Notes under the pieces: model-generated
What the model was told of the DNA's origin: nothing
The model's input: the letters and a program-made list of their open reading frames with translations, nothing else
The model's database searches: none
In this document: in pieces, positions 1-8,746 of the stretch
How positions within the stretch are numbered: position 1 is the stretch's first letter
Layout of the letters: every line of letters begins with the position of its first letter
Translations under genes and position numbers: made by a program
DNA from: Allolucifera butyrica
GTDB taxonomy: Bacteria > Bacillota > Negativicutes > Sporomusales > UPPP01
Assembly (NCBI RefSeq): GCF_900476375.1
Contig: NZ_UPPP01000133.1
Location: forward strand, 100,736 to 164,735
Direction of reading: 5' to 3'
DNA length: 64,000 bases

Positions 1-989
1 TATACGGCTGAACCCGAGCCCTCGCGGCACTCGCCCAAAATGATCACTACCCCGCCGTCTTTGACCGCACACCAGGCATTGTCCATCGTCTTCTGCAACT
101 GATAAACGTTAATATCTTTCGGATAGCCGCTGCAGGTAGCAATAACCAGGTCGGCCCGGCTGCCGATTTCCACGCCGTATACGTCATCGACAAATTGGCA
201 CGCTTCTTTGTGGGCCGTAACAAAATCGCCGGCGAATACTTTCAAAAACTCTTTTTTCTCATTCAGCACTACGTTGAGCAAGAACGAAGGCCGGCACATC
301 TGCACCCCTTCCACCTGGTCATGATAGACGGGATTGCCTTCGAGCCTGCCGATTACGGCGCCGGGCTCGAACATCATACTGTGGTTCTTGCGAATCGTTT
401 CATAGTAAGCTACCCCGGGTAGCATGGCTTTCCGGCCGCCGCCGAAGCCGGAGAAGAAATGGTGCACCACGCTGCCGGTACAGACAATATGGTCGGCCTC
501 AGCCACCAGCTTGTTAAACCACACCGGCGTACCGCGGGAAGTGGTGCCAAAAAACTGGAACTGGCTCTGATCCCGGGTATCGTTATTATACATCCGGACC
601 CGCGCCGCGACGGCCGGGCCGACTTCTTTGACCATTTCCTCTTTGGTCATCGCCCGGTGAGTTCCTAACGCGAAAATAATAAACATGTCCTCATCCGGAA
701 TGCCGGCAGCGTTGAGCTCATCCAAAAGGATGGGCATAAAAACATGACTGTTTGCAACCCGGGTCGGATCGTTGACAATAAAGGCGACCGTTTCCCCGGG
801 TTTTACAATCTCCCGTAAGGGCAGACTGTCAATCGGGTTCCGGATTGCCTGCAGGATGGCCTGCTCCGGTTCTGCCAACACGGGACAGGCTTTAATCTTC
901 AGTTCTCCCGCCACCTGCGCCGAATTCAAACTAAACTTTACTTTTCCGTCGCCATACTTAAAGGCATATTCTTGTTTTGACATCTTCAT
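1..989 (-). CDS. larA: LarA-like nickel-pincer racemase (partial, C-terminus outside window)
   Basis: Read on the minus strand, this frame is open from the start codon to the window edge (329 codons of roughly 420-430 usual). It matches the lactate racemase LarA family (DUF2088), which racemises 2-hydroxy acids with a covalently held Ni-pincer nucleotide. Visible family residues are the DPTR motif near 74-77, His111 in THRAMT, His177 in the HHFFSGFGGGRK stretch, Lys187 (the lysine that carries the pincer) and His203 in KNHSMM. Their mutual spacing equals that of the known LarA residues H108/H174/K184/H200. The start at 989 follows GGAGG by five bases; a second in-frame ATG lies two codons later. 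Transcription appears sigma-54 dependent, divergent from a sigma-54 activator. The cofactor-synthesis genes larB/C/E are not in the window. The true substrate could be a hydroxy acid other than lactate. Confidence 0.88.
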   Translation of the reverse strand, partial: MKMSKQEYAFKYGDGKVKFSLNSAQVAGELKIKACPVLAEPEQAILQAIRNPIDSLPLREIVKPGETVAFIVNDPTRVANSHVFMPILLDELNAAGIPDEDMFIIFALGTHRAMTKEEMVKEVGPAVAARVRMYNNDTRDQSQFQFFGTTSRGTPVWFNKLVAEADHIVCTGSVVHHFFSGFGGGRKAMLPGVAYYETIRKNHSMMFEPGAVIGRLEGNPVYHDQVEGVQMCRPSFLLNVVLNEKKEFLKVFAGDFVTAHKEACQFVDDVYGVEIGSRADLVIATCSGYPKDINVYQLQKTMDNAWCAVKDGGVVIILGECREGSGSAV

Positions 990-1036
990 TTTCTCCTCCA
1001 TTACCAGAGTCCTGTTTACGTCCATATTACTATACG

Positions 1037-1054
1037 AAGCAAAAAACGTGCCAA
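1037..1054 (-). promoter_or_regulatory. Sigma-54 (-24/-12) promoter of the larA-like gene
   Basis: Read on the minus strand the site is TTGGCACGTTTTTTGCTT. This fits the sigma-54 consensus TGGCACG-N4-TTGCW almost perfectly, with exactly ten bases between the GG (1052-1051) and GC (1040-1039) elements. The expected transcript start lies about 40 bases before the racemase start codon. It pairs with the divergent sigma-54 activator next door. Confidence 0.85.
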
Positions 1055-1142
1055 CATTAGATTTCCAAGCAATTCAAGCAACTAAATCAGACCAGGGTAA
1101 CCGCCCGGTTAAATAATGTCTCACTTTGTTCTATTATCATTT

Positions 1143-1231
1143 CAAAACGTTTCAAACACCGTTACTCTCTATAACTACATTCTTGCAATACTCGCCGCCA
1201 GTGTTCTATAATTGAAGCAAAACGTTGCAAA
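1143..1231. promoter_or_regulatory. Two matching activator-site repeats in the larA/activator intergenic region
   Basis: CAAAACGTTTCAAA (1143-1156) and CAAAACGTTGCAAA (1218-1231) match at 13 of 14 positions and lie 75 bases apart. They sit about 90 and 165 bases upstream of the larA sigma-54 promoter, the usual place for enhancer sites of sigma-54 activators. The second copy also lies between the -10 box and the ribosome binding site of the activator gene, which would allow autoregulation, and it is followed by another CGTTGCA (1233-1239). The role is inferred from position and repetition. Confidence 0.6.
1183..1212 (+). promoter_or_regulatory. SigA-type promoter of the sigma-54 activator gene
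   Basis: TTGCAA (1183-1188) and TATAAT (1207-1212) are separated by 18 bases, 40 bases upstream of the chosen start codon. The -10 box is perfect and the -35 box is moderate. Confidence 0.55.
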
Positions 1232-1252
1232 TCGTTGCACAGGAGGCCCAAA

Positions 1253-3118
1253 ATGTCGCTTATTACTTTTTTAGCGCCCGATATGAGCATGCTGGCCAGG
1301 GCCCAGCAGTTATTTAAGGCCCGGCATACCGATATACACATTGAAAAAGGATTACTCAGCGAAGGGGTTACCGTCGCTTCCTCGCTGGTAGCCCAGGGCA
1401 CGGAAATTATTATTACCCGTGGCGGAACCGCGTCAGCTATAAGGGCTGCCGGTCTTGAGGCCACGGTGGTCGAAATTTCCATCACCGGGTTTGATATCAT
1501 CCGTACCGTCGAAAAGGCCAAACAGCACGGATGTTGCATCGGCGCCGTTTCTTTCCCGGCAATCCTGAATGGAATTGATTGTTTGAATGCCATTTTAGGC
1601 GTGGACATCCGTTTGTATCCCATTCAGGCCGAATCGGAAGCCGAAAACCAGGTCCTGCAGGCTTTCCGGGACGGTGCCGATGTAGTCGTCGGCGGTTTTA
1701 TAACGGCCCAAGCCGCGCAAAAACACAATTTACCCTTTGAATTAATCGACAGCGGCGAAGAAGGTATTTTGCAGGCGGCCCAGGAAGCGAAACGGATTGC
1801 CCATGCGCGGAATCTGGAAAAAACAAAGACCACCCTGTTCCGGGCGGTCCTTGATTACGCCTATGAAGGAATCATCTCCGTCGATAAAAGCGGCCGCATT
1901 ACCTTTTTCAATCCCATTGCCGAGCGGATTACCGGAATGAACGGCACAAAAGCCATGGGCCGGAAAATCACCCAGATCTGGCCGGCGCTCAACCTGGAAC
2001 GGGTCATGCACACCGGCCAGGATGACCTGGGGCATATTCTCAAAATTAACGGGGTTGATGTTCTTTGCAACAAAGTGGTGATTGCCGTAAACGGTCAGGC
2101 TGTGGGGGCGGTTGTCACTTTTCAGGACGTAACCCAGATCCAGCAGATGGAGGCCCGGGTACGGCGCCGCATTTATGCTTCCGGCCATGTAGCCAACTTT
2201 CATTTTGAGGATATTCTCGGCACCAGTGCGGTATTAAAACAAACCATCGAAAATGCAAAAGAATTCGCCTTAACCCATTTCTCGATTTTAATCCTCGGCG
2301 AGACAGGTACGGGCAAAGAGGTGTTTGCCCAAAGCATCCATAACTACAGCGACCGCCGCCAGGGTCCGTTTGTGGCAATTAACTGTGCCGCCCTCCCCAG
2401 CCAGATACTGGAAAGCGAACTGTTCGGCTATGTGGGCGGTGCCTTTACCGGCGCTAATCAAAAAGGAAAATCAGGCTTATTTGAATTGGCTCATAACGGA
2501 ACGATCTTTCTGGACGAGATCAGCGAAATGGAGTATGCCACCCAGGGCAAACTTTTACGCGTGCTGCAGGAAAAAAAAGTCATGCGGTTAGGCAGTGACA
2601 GCGTCATTCCGGTTAATGTCCGGATTATTGCCGCTTCCAATAAAAGTTTAAAAACTCTCGTTAAGGAAGGCAAATTCCGTTCCGACTTATACTACCGTCT
2701 GAACGTTCTGCAGCTCAGGACGCCGGCCCTGCGGGACCGCCGGGAGGATATCCGGGTTCTGGCGCAGTTCTTTTTAAAGGAACGGGCCGGCATTATAAAA
2801 CGCCACTTAAAACTGGCCCCTTCCGCCATTCAGGCGCTGGCTCAATACAACTGGCCCGGCAATGTCCGGGAATTGCAAAATATCATCGAACGGGTCATCG
2901 CCGTGTACAAGCAGGAAACCATAGATGCCGCCGCGATCGGCCGGATGCTGGAGGACCAGGACGAAACCACGCCGACCGCCGGCATTCTCCCCGACGAAGC
3001 GGCCCAAATCCGGCAAGCCCTCGCGTCATGCAAGGGAAAATATGCCAAGGCCGCCGAGTTACTTGGCATAAGCCGCTCGACTCTCTGGCGCAAACTAAAG
3101 CGTCTGGGGCTGAAATAA
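1253..3118 (+). CDS. PrpR-type sigma-54-dependent transcriptional activator
   Basis: A 621-residue enhancer-binding protein. Residues ~5-175 resemble the PrpR N-terminal sensor domain, ~185-290 a PAS domain (FFNPIAERITGMNG), ~310-545 the AAA+ sigma-54 interaction domain with Walker A GETGTGKE, the sigma-54 contact loop GAFTGA and Walker B IFLDEI, and the end is a Fis-type helix-turn-helix (ELLGISRSTLWRKL). The ATG at 1253 follows AGGAGG; an in-frame TTG at 1235 would place that ribosome site inside the gene and is not preferred. It is divergent from the sigma-54-promoted larA-like gene and convergent with the molybdenum hydroxylase operon. It probably activates larA and possibly the hydroxylase in response to a small organic acid; the ligand is unknown. 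Confidence 0.9.
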   Translation: MSLITFLAPDMSMLARAQQLFKARHTDIHIEKGLLSEGVTVASSLVAQGTEIIITRGGTASAIRAAGLEATVVEISITGFDIIRTVEKAKQHGCCIGAVSFPAILNGIDCLNAILGVDIRLYPIQAESEAENQVLQAFRDGADVVVGGFITAQAAQKHNLPFELIDSGEEGILQAAQEAKRIAHARNLEKTKTTLFRAVLDYAYEGIISVDKSGRITFFNPIAERITGMNGTKAMGRKITQIWPALNLERVMHTGQDDLGHILKINGVDVLCNKVVIAVNGQAVGAVVTFQDVTQIQQMEARVRRRIYASGHVANFHFEDILGTSAVLKQTIENAKEFALTHFSILILGETGTGKEVFAQSIHNYSDRRQGPFVAINCAALPSQILESELFGYVGGAFTGANQKGKSGLFELAHNGTIFLDEISEMEYATQGKLLRVLQEKKVMRLGSDSVIPVNVRIIAASNKSLKTLVKEGKFRSDLYYRLNVLQLRTPALRDRREDIRVLAQFFLKERAGIIKRHLKLAPSAIQALAQYNWPGNVRELQNIIERVIAVYKQETIDAAAIGRMLEDQDETTPTAGILPDEAAQIRQALASCKGKYAKAAELLGISRSTLWRKLKRLGLK

Positions 3119-3126
3119 GGAAATCG

Positions 3127-5406
3127 CTAGCGTTTATTTTGCATTAGCCTGAATACCTTTTCCGGCGTTACCGGCAAGGTTTCCACCCGGACGCCTACTG
3201 CGTTGTAAACGGCATGGGCAATGGCCGGCGCCGGTGTATTGATCACAACTTCCCCCAGGGATTTGGCCCCAAACGGACCGGTGGGCTCATAGCTTTCCTC
3301 GAACGCCACCCGGATGCGGCCGACATCCTTCCGGCAGGGGATTTTATACTGCATGAAATTATGGGTCTGCATATTACCCCGTTCGTCATACTTAACGTCT
3401 TCATATAAAGCCAGCCCAATTCCCTGGACAATACCGCCCTCGACCTGGACCTGCGCCAGCTTCGGATTGATCACGGTACCGCAGTCCACTACCGCCACAT
3501 AATCCAGGAGTTCGACCTTGCCGGTTTCGGTGTCCACTTCTACTTCGGCAAACCCGGCGATAAAGGGCGGCGGCGATACCGGACTGCCATAGGTGGCAGT
3601 GGCGGCCAGCTGTTTTTTCCCCGCCCCCGACGCTAAGATTCCGGCCAGTCTGACCAGACTTACCGTTTTCGTTCCGCCGGGGCCGGCAATTTCTTTTCCG
3701 TCGAACACTACCTCGCCGGCGGCCAGGCCCAAAACGGAGGCGCCATACGCCATGATTTGCCGCCGCAAGTCTTCGGCGGCCCGTTTCACGGCCATACCCG
3801 TCACATAGGTAGTACTGGAAGCGTAAGACCCCGGGTCATAAGGCGATACGTCCGTATCAGCGGCGTGAACAATAATATCGTCCAGGGAAACTTCCAGAAC
3901 CTCGGCTGCCATCTGCGCCAGGATCGTGTCGCACCCTGTCCCCATGTCGGTAGCGCCGATCAGCAGGGTAAAATTCCCATCATCGTTCAGACGGATCTCG
4001 GCGGAAGCCGTATCCACGCCGGCAATGCCGGAACCTTGCATGGTTACCGCCATTCCCACGGCCTTTATCTTGTTGCCCTCGCATTTACGCGGGTACTTCT
4101 CCTGCCAGCCAATCATATCTTTCCCCCGCTCAATGCACCGGTGCAGCGCGGAACTTCCCAGGGGTTTATCCGGATAAGTAAGACAGGTTTCGCCCTCTTT
4201 AATCAAGTTTTTCAGCCTGATCTCCACCGGATCCATCCCCAGCTTGGCCGCCAGCCGGTTAACCGCCGACTCCAAAGCAAACGTTCCCTGGGTCGCGCCA
4301 TAACCCCGCAAGGCCCCGGCAGGCATTTTATTCGTATAGACTACGTCACCCATAAACCGGACGGCTCTCGTTTTGTTATAAAGAGGCAGCGTCTTATCGC
4401 CGACCACCGCAAATACCGTCGGCGCATGTTCCCCATAGGCCCCGGTATCCGATAACCCCCGGATATCAATAGCCCGGATGTATCCCTCTTTATCCGCACC
4501 CAGTCTCACCGTCAGCCGCATGGCATGACGGCTGGTCGTGCAGTGAAAGGTCTCTTTCCGGTCATAAACCAGTTTGGCCGGTTTGCCCGTCTTTAACGTG
4601 ACCATCGCCGCAAATACTTCCACCGCGCCGGTCTGTTTCCCGCCGAAACCGCCGCCGATCCGGGGTTTGATAACCCGTATCCTGCCGGACGGCAGTTCAA
4701 GTGCACGGGCCAGTTGCCGCCGGACATGAAACGGGATCTGCGTCGAACTGACTACGACCAGCCGCCCCATGTGGTCCAGGTACGTAAACGCGCGATACGT
4801 TTCCATCATGGCATGGGCCTGAGCCTGGGTATAATAGGTGGCCTCAACGCTCACGGCACAGTTCTGCAGCTCTTTTTCCACATCGCCAACCTCAACTTTG
4901 TGAGAAGAAACAATGTTTAACTCCCGTTGCATGCCGATGTCATAATGGCAATGGACATCCTCTTCCGGATGCACAACCGTCGGATTTCCCGCCGCCGTTT
5001 CAAAATCCAAAACAGGCTGGTAAACCTCATACTCGACCTGGATCAACTTTTTCGCCCGTTCCGCCGTTTTTTCATCCACAGCGGCGATCACGGCAACTTC
5101 ATCACCGACATAGCGGACAATGGGATCTAATATCAGCCGGTCATACGGTGACGGTTCGGGATAAGATTGGCCGGCCAGGGTAAACCGGACCGTAGGAACA
5201 TCCTTATACGTTAGAATGCATTCTACCCCGGTCAAGGCCGCTGCCGCCACGGTGCTGATTGACTTGATGCGGGCAAACGCATGCGGACTGCGCAATATCC
5301 TGACTACCAGGGCGTTCGGCTGCGCCAGGTCTTCCGTATAGACAGGCTTGCCGGTGGCAATAGCCAGCGCATCTGTTTTGGGTACCCCTTTGCCTACTAA
5401 TTTCAT
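3127..5406 (-). CDS. Xanthine dehydrogenase family, molybdenum-binding subunit
   Basis: A 759-residue large subunit of a molybdenum hydroxylase, which hydroxylates a heterocycle or aldehyde at a Mo-molybdopterin site. Family signs are GGGFGGKQ near 255, the ALRGYG segment near 365, and GPFGAKSLGE near 715, whose Glu matches the catalytic base of the family. It is the last gene of a three-gene operon; its ATG overlaps the stop of the FeS subunit (5403-5406). The split Mo/FeS/FAD arrangement is that of xanthine dehydrogenase, nicotinate-type and 4-hydroxybenzoyl-CoA reductase-type enzymes, so the substrate cannot be assigned. The gene ends nine bases from the convergent sigma-54 activator. Confidence 0.9.
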   Translation of the reverse strand: MKLVGKGVPKTDALAIATGKPVYTEDLAQPNALVVRILRSPHAFARIKSISTVAAAALTGVECILTYKDVPTVRFTLAGQSYPEPSPYDRLILDPIVRYVGDEVAVIAAVDEKTAERAKKLIQVEYEVYQPVLDFETAAGNPTVVHPEEDVHCHYDIGMQRELNIVSSHKVEVGDVEKELQNCAVSVEATYYTQAQAHAMMETYRAFTYLDHMGRLVVVSSTQIPFHVRRQLARALELPSGRIRVIKPRIGGGFGGKQTGAVEVFAAMVTLKTGKPAKLVYDRKETFHCTTSRHAMRLTVRLGADKEGYIRAIDIRGLSDTGAYGEHAPTVFAVVGDKTLPLYNKTRAVRFMGDVVYTNKMPAGALRGYGATQGTFALESAVNRLAAKLGMDPVEIRLKNLIKEGETCLTYPDKPLGSSALHRCIERGKDMIGWQEKYPRKCEGNKIKAVGMAVTMQGSGIAGVDTASAEIRLNDDGNFTLLIGATDMGTGCDTILAQMAAEVLEVSLDDIIVHAADTDVSPYDPGSYASSTTYVTGMAVKRAAEDLRRQIMAYGASVLGLAAGEVVFDGKEIAGPGGTKTVSLVRLAGILASGAGKKQLAATATYGSPVSPPPFIAGFAEVEVDTETGKVELLDYVAVVDCGTVINPKLAQVQVEGGIVQGIGLALYEDVKYDERGNMQTHNFMQYKIPCRKDVGRIRVAFEESYEPTGPFGAKSLGEVVINTPAPAIAHAVYNAVGVRVETLPVTPEKVFRLMQNKR

Positions 5407-5858
5407 GCCAACGCAACCCCCAAATATTTCTTAACCGCCCGCAACTGCCCCATATAGCCGGTGCAGCGGCACAGATTGCCGGTCAGATAATGTATAATTT
5501 CCGCCTCCGTCGGCTGATCCAGTTCCCTTTTCATTGCCAGTACGGTCATGATAAAACCCGGACTGCAAAAGCCGCATTGTTCCGCTCCTTCCGCCGCCAG
5601 TACGCGGGCGAATTCTTCCGCCTCCTGCCGCACTCCTTCCATGGTCGTAACGGCTCTGCCGTCAACCCGTATTGACAGGACACTGCAAGACAGGGTCGGC
5701 TTTCCGTCCAGCCAAACTGTACAGAGACCGCAACAGGTCGTATCACAGCCTTTTCTCACGCTCAGCAGGCCGTTAGCCCGCAGCGTATCGGCCAAAAACG
5801 TGTCCTTTTCCACTTCCCAAATGGCCTCGTTTCCATTAATAACCACCGCGATTTTCAT
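5403..5858 (-). CDS. Xanthine dehydrogenase family, 2x[2Fe-2S] subunit
   Basis: This 151-residue electron-transfer subunit carries an N-terminal plant-ferredoxin-type [2Fe-2S] site (GCDTTCCGLC near 38-47, plus a later Cys in TLSC) and a C-terminal helical [2Fe-2S] site (CGFCSPG near 97 and CRCTGY near 132). It passes electrons from the Mo centre to the FAD subunit. Both neighbours overlap it by four bases (ATGA type), which indicates translational coupling in the order FAD, FeS, Mo. Confidence 0.92.
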   Translation of the reverse strand: MKIAVVINGNEAIWEVEKDTFLADTLRANGLLSVRKGCDTTCCGLCTVWLDGKPTLSCSVLSIRVDGRAVTTMEGVRQEAEEFARVLAAEGAEQCGFCSPGFIMTVLAMKRELDQPTEAEIIHYLTGNLCRCTGYMGQLRAVKKYLGVALA

Positions 5859-6649
5859 GCAATCACCTCTTCAATGGCCCGTTTTACCAGGACTTGGCAC
5901 ATAGCCCGCCGGTACTCGCCCGTTCCCCGCAGGTTGCTGCCGAAATCGAGTTCCGCCGCCGCGGTTGCCGCGATGCCGTCGATATCAGGGCTGCCGGCGC
6001 CCGCTGAAGCCGACAATTGCTCCGAAGCCTGTCCGGCGATTTTCGCCCGCAGCGGTCGCGCCCCGGCAACAACGGTCCAGCGGCCATTCCCGTGCGCCAC
6101 GGCAACATTCAAAATGGGATAGTCACTGGCCGAATTCCGGAGATGTTGATAGGAAGCCCTTCGGCCATCCTTTTTGATGAAAATCCGCACTAAAATATCT
6201 TTGCTGTACGGCCTGTCCAGGAACTCGGCCAGAGGCATTCTGCCTGCTTTATACAGCTCCACGTCCGTATCCAGGGCCAGCAGTGCCGTGATCAGATCGG
6301 AAAATCCGTATTTGGCATAAACCGAAGCCCCTACGGTAACAACATTGCGAAACTGGACTCCGATAATATTGCCGACCGCTTTCGGCAAGAGTCCATTAAA
6401 ATTTTGCCGCAGCCCGGGATGGGTTTCCACCATGCGAAAGGTTGCCATGGCCCCCACCTCGATATAGTCCGCTTGTTCCCGGATGGTATCCAGATTCAAT
6501 TTTGACAGGTCAATCGCCGTATCAATTTGCTTCGAACCGATTCGTAAAAAGGCGCAGCCGCCCAATACGGTATTGTTCGGCCCGTCAACCAGCAGACGAT
6601 AGGCGGCATCCATTGTATCCGGCTGAACTAAATCCTTGATTGTGAACAT
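5855..6649 (-). CDS. Xanthine dehydrogenase family, FAD-binding subunit
   Basis: A 264-residue FAD subunit of the molybdenum hydroxylase. It has the family's FAD contact segments NTVLGGCAFLRIG (near 27-39) and TVGASVYAKYG (near 105-115). The chosen ATG at 6649 follows AAGGAG and gives the canonical N-terminus MFTIKDL; the frame stays open to 6769 but that extension is unlike the family. It is the first gene of the operon. The preceding 5' region has a poor sigma-54-like match and no convincing sigma-A promoter. The fold is that of CoxM/XdhB-type proteins. Confidence 0.88.
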   Translation of the reverse strand: MFTIKDLVQPDTMDAAYRLLVDGPNNTVLGGCAFLRIGSKQIDTAIDLSKLNLDTIREQADYIEVGAMATFRMVETHPGLRQNFNGLLPKAVGNIIGVQFRNVVTVGASVYAKYGFSDLITALLALDTDVELYKAGRMPLAEFLDRPYSKDILVRIFIKKDGRRASYQHLRNSASDYPILNVAVAHGNGRWTVVAGARPLRAKIAGQASEQLSASAGAGSPDIDGIAATAAAELDFGSNLRGTGEYRRAMCQVLVKRAIEEVIA

Positions 6650-6895
6650 TCTCTTTCTCCTTTTATAGCCTTGCTTAAAGCAAAAATAACCCCCGGCATA
6701 GAACTTCGCTGCGAAAAAATGAGCGAAATTTCCGCCAGGGTTTTTATCCCACAGAAACTTCCGGGCCATATTCCCAAAACTATACGAGACGATTCAGTTT
6801 ACCTGACTATTTTACCAATCCGGATCATTTTTTGTCAATAAAAAACCAAACATTTATCCTAAATTAACAGTTATCGTTCGGCATATTATAAATAT

Positions 6896-6925
6896 AAAGT
6901 CATGCAGTCCGGCCTGCATGACTTT
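6896..6925 (-). terminator. Hairpin between the yjbQ-like gene and the hydroxylase operon
   Basis: A perfect 12-bp stem (AAAGTCATGCAG, 6896-6907, with CTGCATGACTTT, 6914-6925) closes a 6-base loop, 14 bases past the yjbQ-like stop codon. Both sides are A/T rich, so it can work as an intrinsic terminator, mainly for the minus strand. Confidence 0.7.
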
Positions 6926-6938
6926 ATTATTCCTGTAA

Positions 6939-7355
6939 TTATTCACCAATGATCTTGATTAAAACCCGTTTATCCCTTTTGCCGTCAAATTCGCCGTAAA
7001 AGATTTGTTCCCAGGTGCCAAAGTCCAGTTTCCCCTCGGTTACGGCCACAACAACTTCCCGTCCCATAACAGTGCGTTTCAAATGCGCATCCGCATTATC
7101 TTCAAAGCCATTATGCCGGTACTGGCTATAGGGTTTTTCCGGCGCGAGCTTTTCCAGCCACACTTCAAAATCATGATGCAAGCCGCTTTCATTATCGTTA
7201 ATAAATACACTCGCTGTAATATTCATGGCATTACATAATACCAATCCTTCCCGGATACCACTTTCCTGCAGGGCAACCTCGACGTAGTGCGTTATATTCA
7301 GGAACCCCCGCCGGCTTGGCAGATTAAAAACAAGTTCTTTCCGGTAACTTTTCAC
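6939..7355 (-). CDS. YjbQ family (secondary thiamine-phosphate synthase-like) protein
   Basis: 138 residues, the usual length of the YjbQ/UPF0047 family, for which weak thiamine-phosphate synthase activity has been described. Family features include GFLNITHYVE, CNAMNITASVFINDNE and GTWEQIFYGEFDG. The start is the GTG at 7355, preceded by the strong site GGAGGTGAT five bases upstream, giving VKSYRKEL; the frame extends to 7463 but that part lacks family similarity. It is a single-gene unit ending in a hairpin. The physiological role of the family is unsettled. Confidence 0.85.
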   Translation of the reverse strand: MKSYRKELVFNLPSRRGFLNITHYVEVALQESGIREGLVLCNAMNITASVFINDNESGLHHDFEVWLEKLAPEKPYSQYRHNGFEDNADAHLKRTVMGREVVVAVTEGKLDFGTWEQIFYGEFDGKRDKRVLIKIIGE

Positions 7356-7502
7356 ACGGATCACCTCCGGTGTATAACTTACCTTATCTATGCCAAAAAC
7401 TCCTGCAAAATTATAAAAATCTTGCAGGTCTTCCCCCGGGCATGATTTTGTAGAATTCCGCAATACTAGTAAATACAGTAAAAATAAAGGAGAAGCACCA
7501 GC

Positions 7503-8744
7503 TTGGTAAACCCGTCCCTGCTTACTGCAATGAAAGAGATACTTCTTCCGCCCGCAGTCAAATGCCTAAGAACCGTTGCGGCAATGGAGACAGGCTTTGC
7601 TTTGCTGTTCCTGCTCATTGGATTATCGGTTGCCGGTGCACTGCTGCGGCCCCATCTTTATCATACCCTCTGGTTTAGTCTGCCGGCCGGCTTGCTCTGC
7701 CTGAATCTGGCCCTGAACAGTTGGCGGCAATTCTGCTCGCTGTTCAAGGCGCCTTTCGGGGTTTCCCTTCTTCCCCCCGGTGGAATCGAGTCCTGTCCCG
7801 TCTACCGGTGTTTACCGGTCCCAACCGGCGAAAAAAAAACATTATCCCTTGCCGCATCCCGGCTCAAGAGTCAGGGTTTCCGGCTGCAGCCTCTGGCAGA
7901 ACGGCAGGAAAGCGGCTTCTATGCTGTCAAGGGGTGGCCGGCGCCCTGGGGAACACTTGCCGTCCATATAGCACTGCTGCTCATAATCAGCGGCGCCGCC
8001 TACGGCCGCCAGCATGAGTTCACAGTGAATACCTTCCTGCCGGCGGGCGGTATTTACGAACTGAACACCGCCGGCAATACCCGCCTTACCCTCCGGCTGC
8101 ATAACTTTATTACCCGTTATTACCGGGACGGGACGTTCTCCGATTGGATCAGCGATGTATCGCTGGAACAAAATGGCCATGAGCTGGTGCGGCAAAAAGT
8201 CAAAGTGAATGAACCGCTAAACTATAAAGGTCTAAAAATCTATCAAATGTCATACAGCAACCGGATCCGGACGCAGGTGCTGACGAGTTCGGGCGCCGCC
8301 GGGCGCGAAGCCCTTCTGAAAGAGGGCGATATCCTGACGGTAGATGAACCGGCCGGTCTGGCGATACAACCCGTAGGCGTTACTCCGCAAGGCCGCATAT
8401 TCTATTGGGTTTATCATCAGGGGCAGCCGTTTTGCCAGGGAACCATCTCGCCGGAAAAACCGCTCTCCCTGACCAGCAGGGTTTCCGTACGTTTTGGACC
8501 AGTCATCCCTTTTTCCGGTTTATACATCAAACGGGATCCAGCCGTACCCTGGCTTGGGATCGGTTTTGTCCTCTTAACCGCCGGCCTTTTCCTCAGCCTT
8601 TATTCCCGCCGCGTTTCGCTGTGGCTGACTGTGACCACCAGCCAAGGCACCCTCGTCAGACTGGGCAGTTGGAACGGCGAGGCTGCTGCCATCTTGGACA
8701 ATCTAAGGCTGGACAGTACGCTCAGCCGGAAACAAGGTGAGTAA
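7503..8744 (+). CDS. resB: ResB-like cytochrome c biogenesis protein
   Basis: A 413-residue membrane protein of the system II cytochrome c maturation pathway. ResB (Ccs1) works with ResC/CcsA to move heme across the membrane and attach it to CxxCH motifs. Three N-terminal hydrophobic segments (about 25-50, 58-75, 150-170), a large external domain and a final hydrophobic segment near 345-368 fit the family, as does ...NEPLNYKGLKIYQMSY in the external domain. The start is either the TTG at 7503 or an ATG nine codons later; the former sits 10 bases after AAAGGAG. It precedes resC with no gap. A likely client in this window is the NorC cytochrome encoded just beyond. Confidence 0.85.
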   Translation: MVNPSLLTAMKEILLPPAVKCLRTVAAMETGFALLFLLIGLSVAGALLRPHLYHTLWFSLPAGLLCLNLALNSWRQFCSLFKAPFGVSLLPPGGIESCPVYRCLPVPTGEKKTLSLAASRLKSQGFRLQPLAERQESGFYAVKGWPAPWGTLAVHIALLLIISGAAYGRQHEFTVNTFLPAGGIYELNTAGNTRLTLRLHNFITRYYRDGTFSDWISDVSLEQNGHELVRQKVKVNEPLNYKGLKIYQMSYSNRIRTQVLTSSGAAGREALLKEGDILTVDEPAGLAIQPVGVTPQGRIFYWVYHQGQPFCQGTISPEKPLSLTSRVSVRFGPVIPFSGLYIKRDPAVPWLGIGFVLLTAGLFLSLYSRRVSLWLTVTTSQGTLVRLGSWNGEAAAILDNLRLDSTLSRKQGE

Positions 8745-8746
8745 AT

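Noticed and set aside
6678..6698. Sigma-54-like promoter for the molybdenum hydroxylase operon
   Set aside because: On the minus strand GG-N10-GC spacing is present, but the -24 element reads GGGGTT instead of GGCACG, so only part of the consensus is met.
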